A DNA stretch of 6,230 bases from NCBI GenBank assembly GCA_028679985.1, contig JAJRAH010000003.1:1-6230 (forward strand), given 5' to 3'. Shown piece by piece: positions 6,226-6,230 of the stretch. The DNA comes from Methanomassiliicoccales archaeon. GTDB taxonomy: Archaea > Thermoplasmatota > Thermoplasmata > Methanomassiliicoccales > JACIVX01. The first letter of the stretch is position 1. Each line of letters begins with the position of its first letter. Position numbers and translations under genes: made by a program. Under the pieces are notes generated by a model. It saw nothing but the letters and a program-made list of their open reading frames with translations. It was not told the DNA's origin and did not search any database.

Positions 6226-6230
6226 GACAA

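Overview
This window is an archaeal housekeeping region. It holds the end of a NOG1-type ribosome-assembly GTPase and the complete large subunit (DP2) of the D-family DNA polymerase on the + strand. Facing them on the - strand is the ribosomal/RNA polymerase cluster rps13-rps4-rps11-rpoD. Every protein is of the archaeal type: PolD is confined to archaea and is absent from classical Crenarchaeota, and RNAP subunit D carries an Fe-S domain. A euryarchaeal-type genome is therefore likely. Moderate-to-high GC and the long Lys/Ala/Glu-rich tails on S13 and S4 would fit Thermoplasmatota or Methanomassiliicoccales-like lineages, but that placement is an inference and not proven here.

Layout: positions 1-312 (+) are the NOG1 G4/G5 region and C-terminus, open at the left window edge. 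Positions 313-366 are a short leader with two small palindromes and the DP2 Shine-Dalgarno. Positions 367-3669 (+) are DP2 (polC), intact and without an intein. Five bases separate its stop codon from that of rpoD. Reading leftwards on the - strand from 6213: rps13 (TTG start, five-unit heptapeptide tail), 8 nt, rps4 (charged two-part tail), a 1-nt stop/start overlap, rps11, 12 nt, rpoD (zinc knuckle plus ferredoxin-like domain with seven of eight ligand cysteines).

How they work together: S13, S4 and S11 are small-subunit ribosomal proteins, and subunit D is a core assembly platform of RNA polymerase, so the - strand transcript co-produces translation and transcription machinery. DP2 supplies the polymerase active site of PolD; its partner DP1, which carries the proofreading nuclease, is not in the window. 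No tRNA, rRNA, CRISPR array, insertion sequence or phage gene was seen, and no stretch over 60 bases is non-coding. I found no evidence of a new multi-gene system. The points worth a second look are details of known genes: the incomplete Fe-S ligand set in subunit D, the ribosomal protein tails, the DP2 C-terminal clamp-binding motif, and the operon's ending against DP2.
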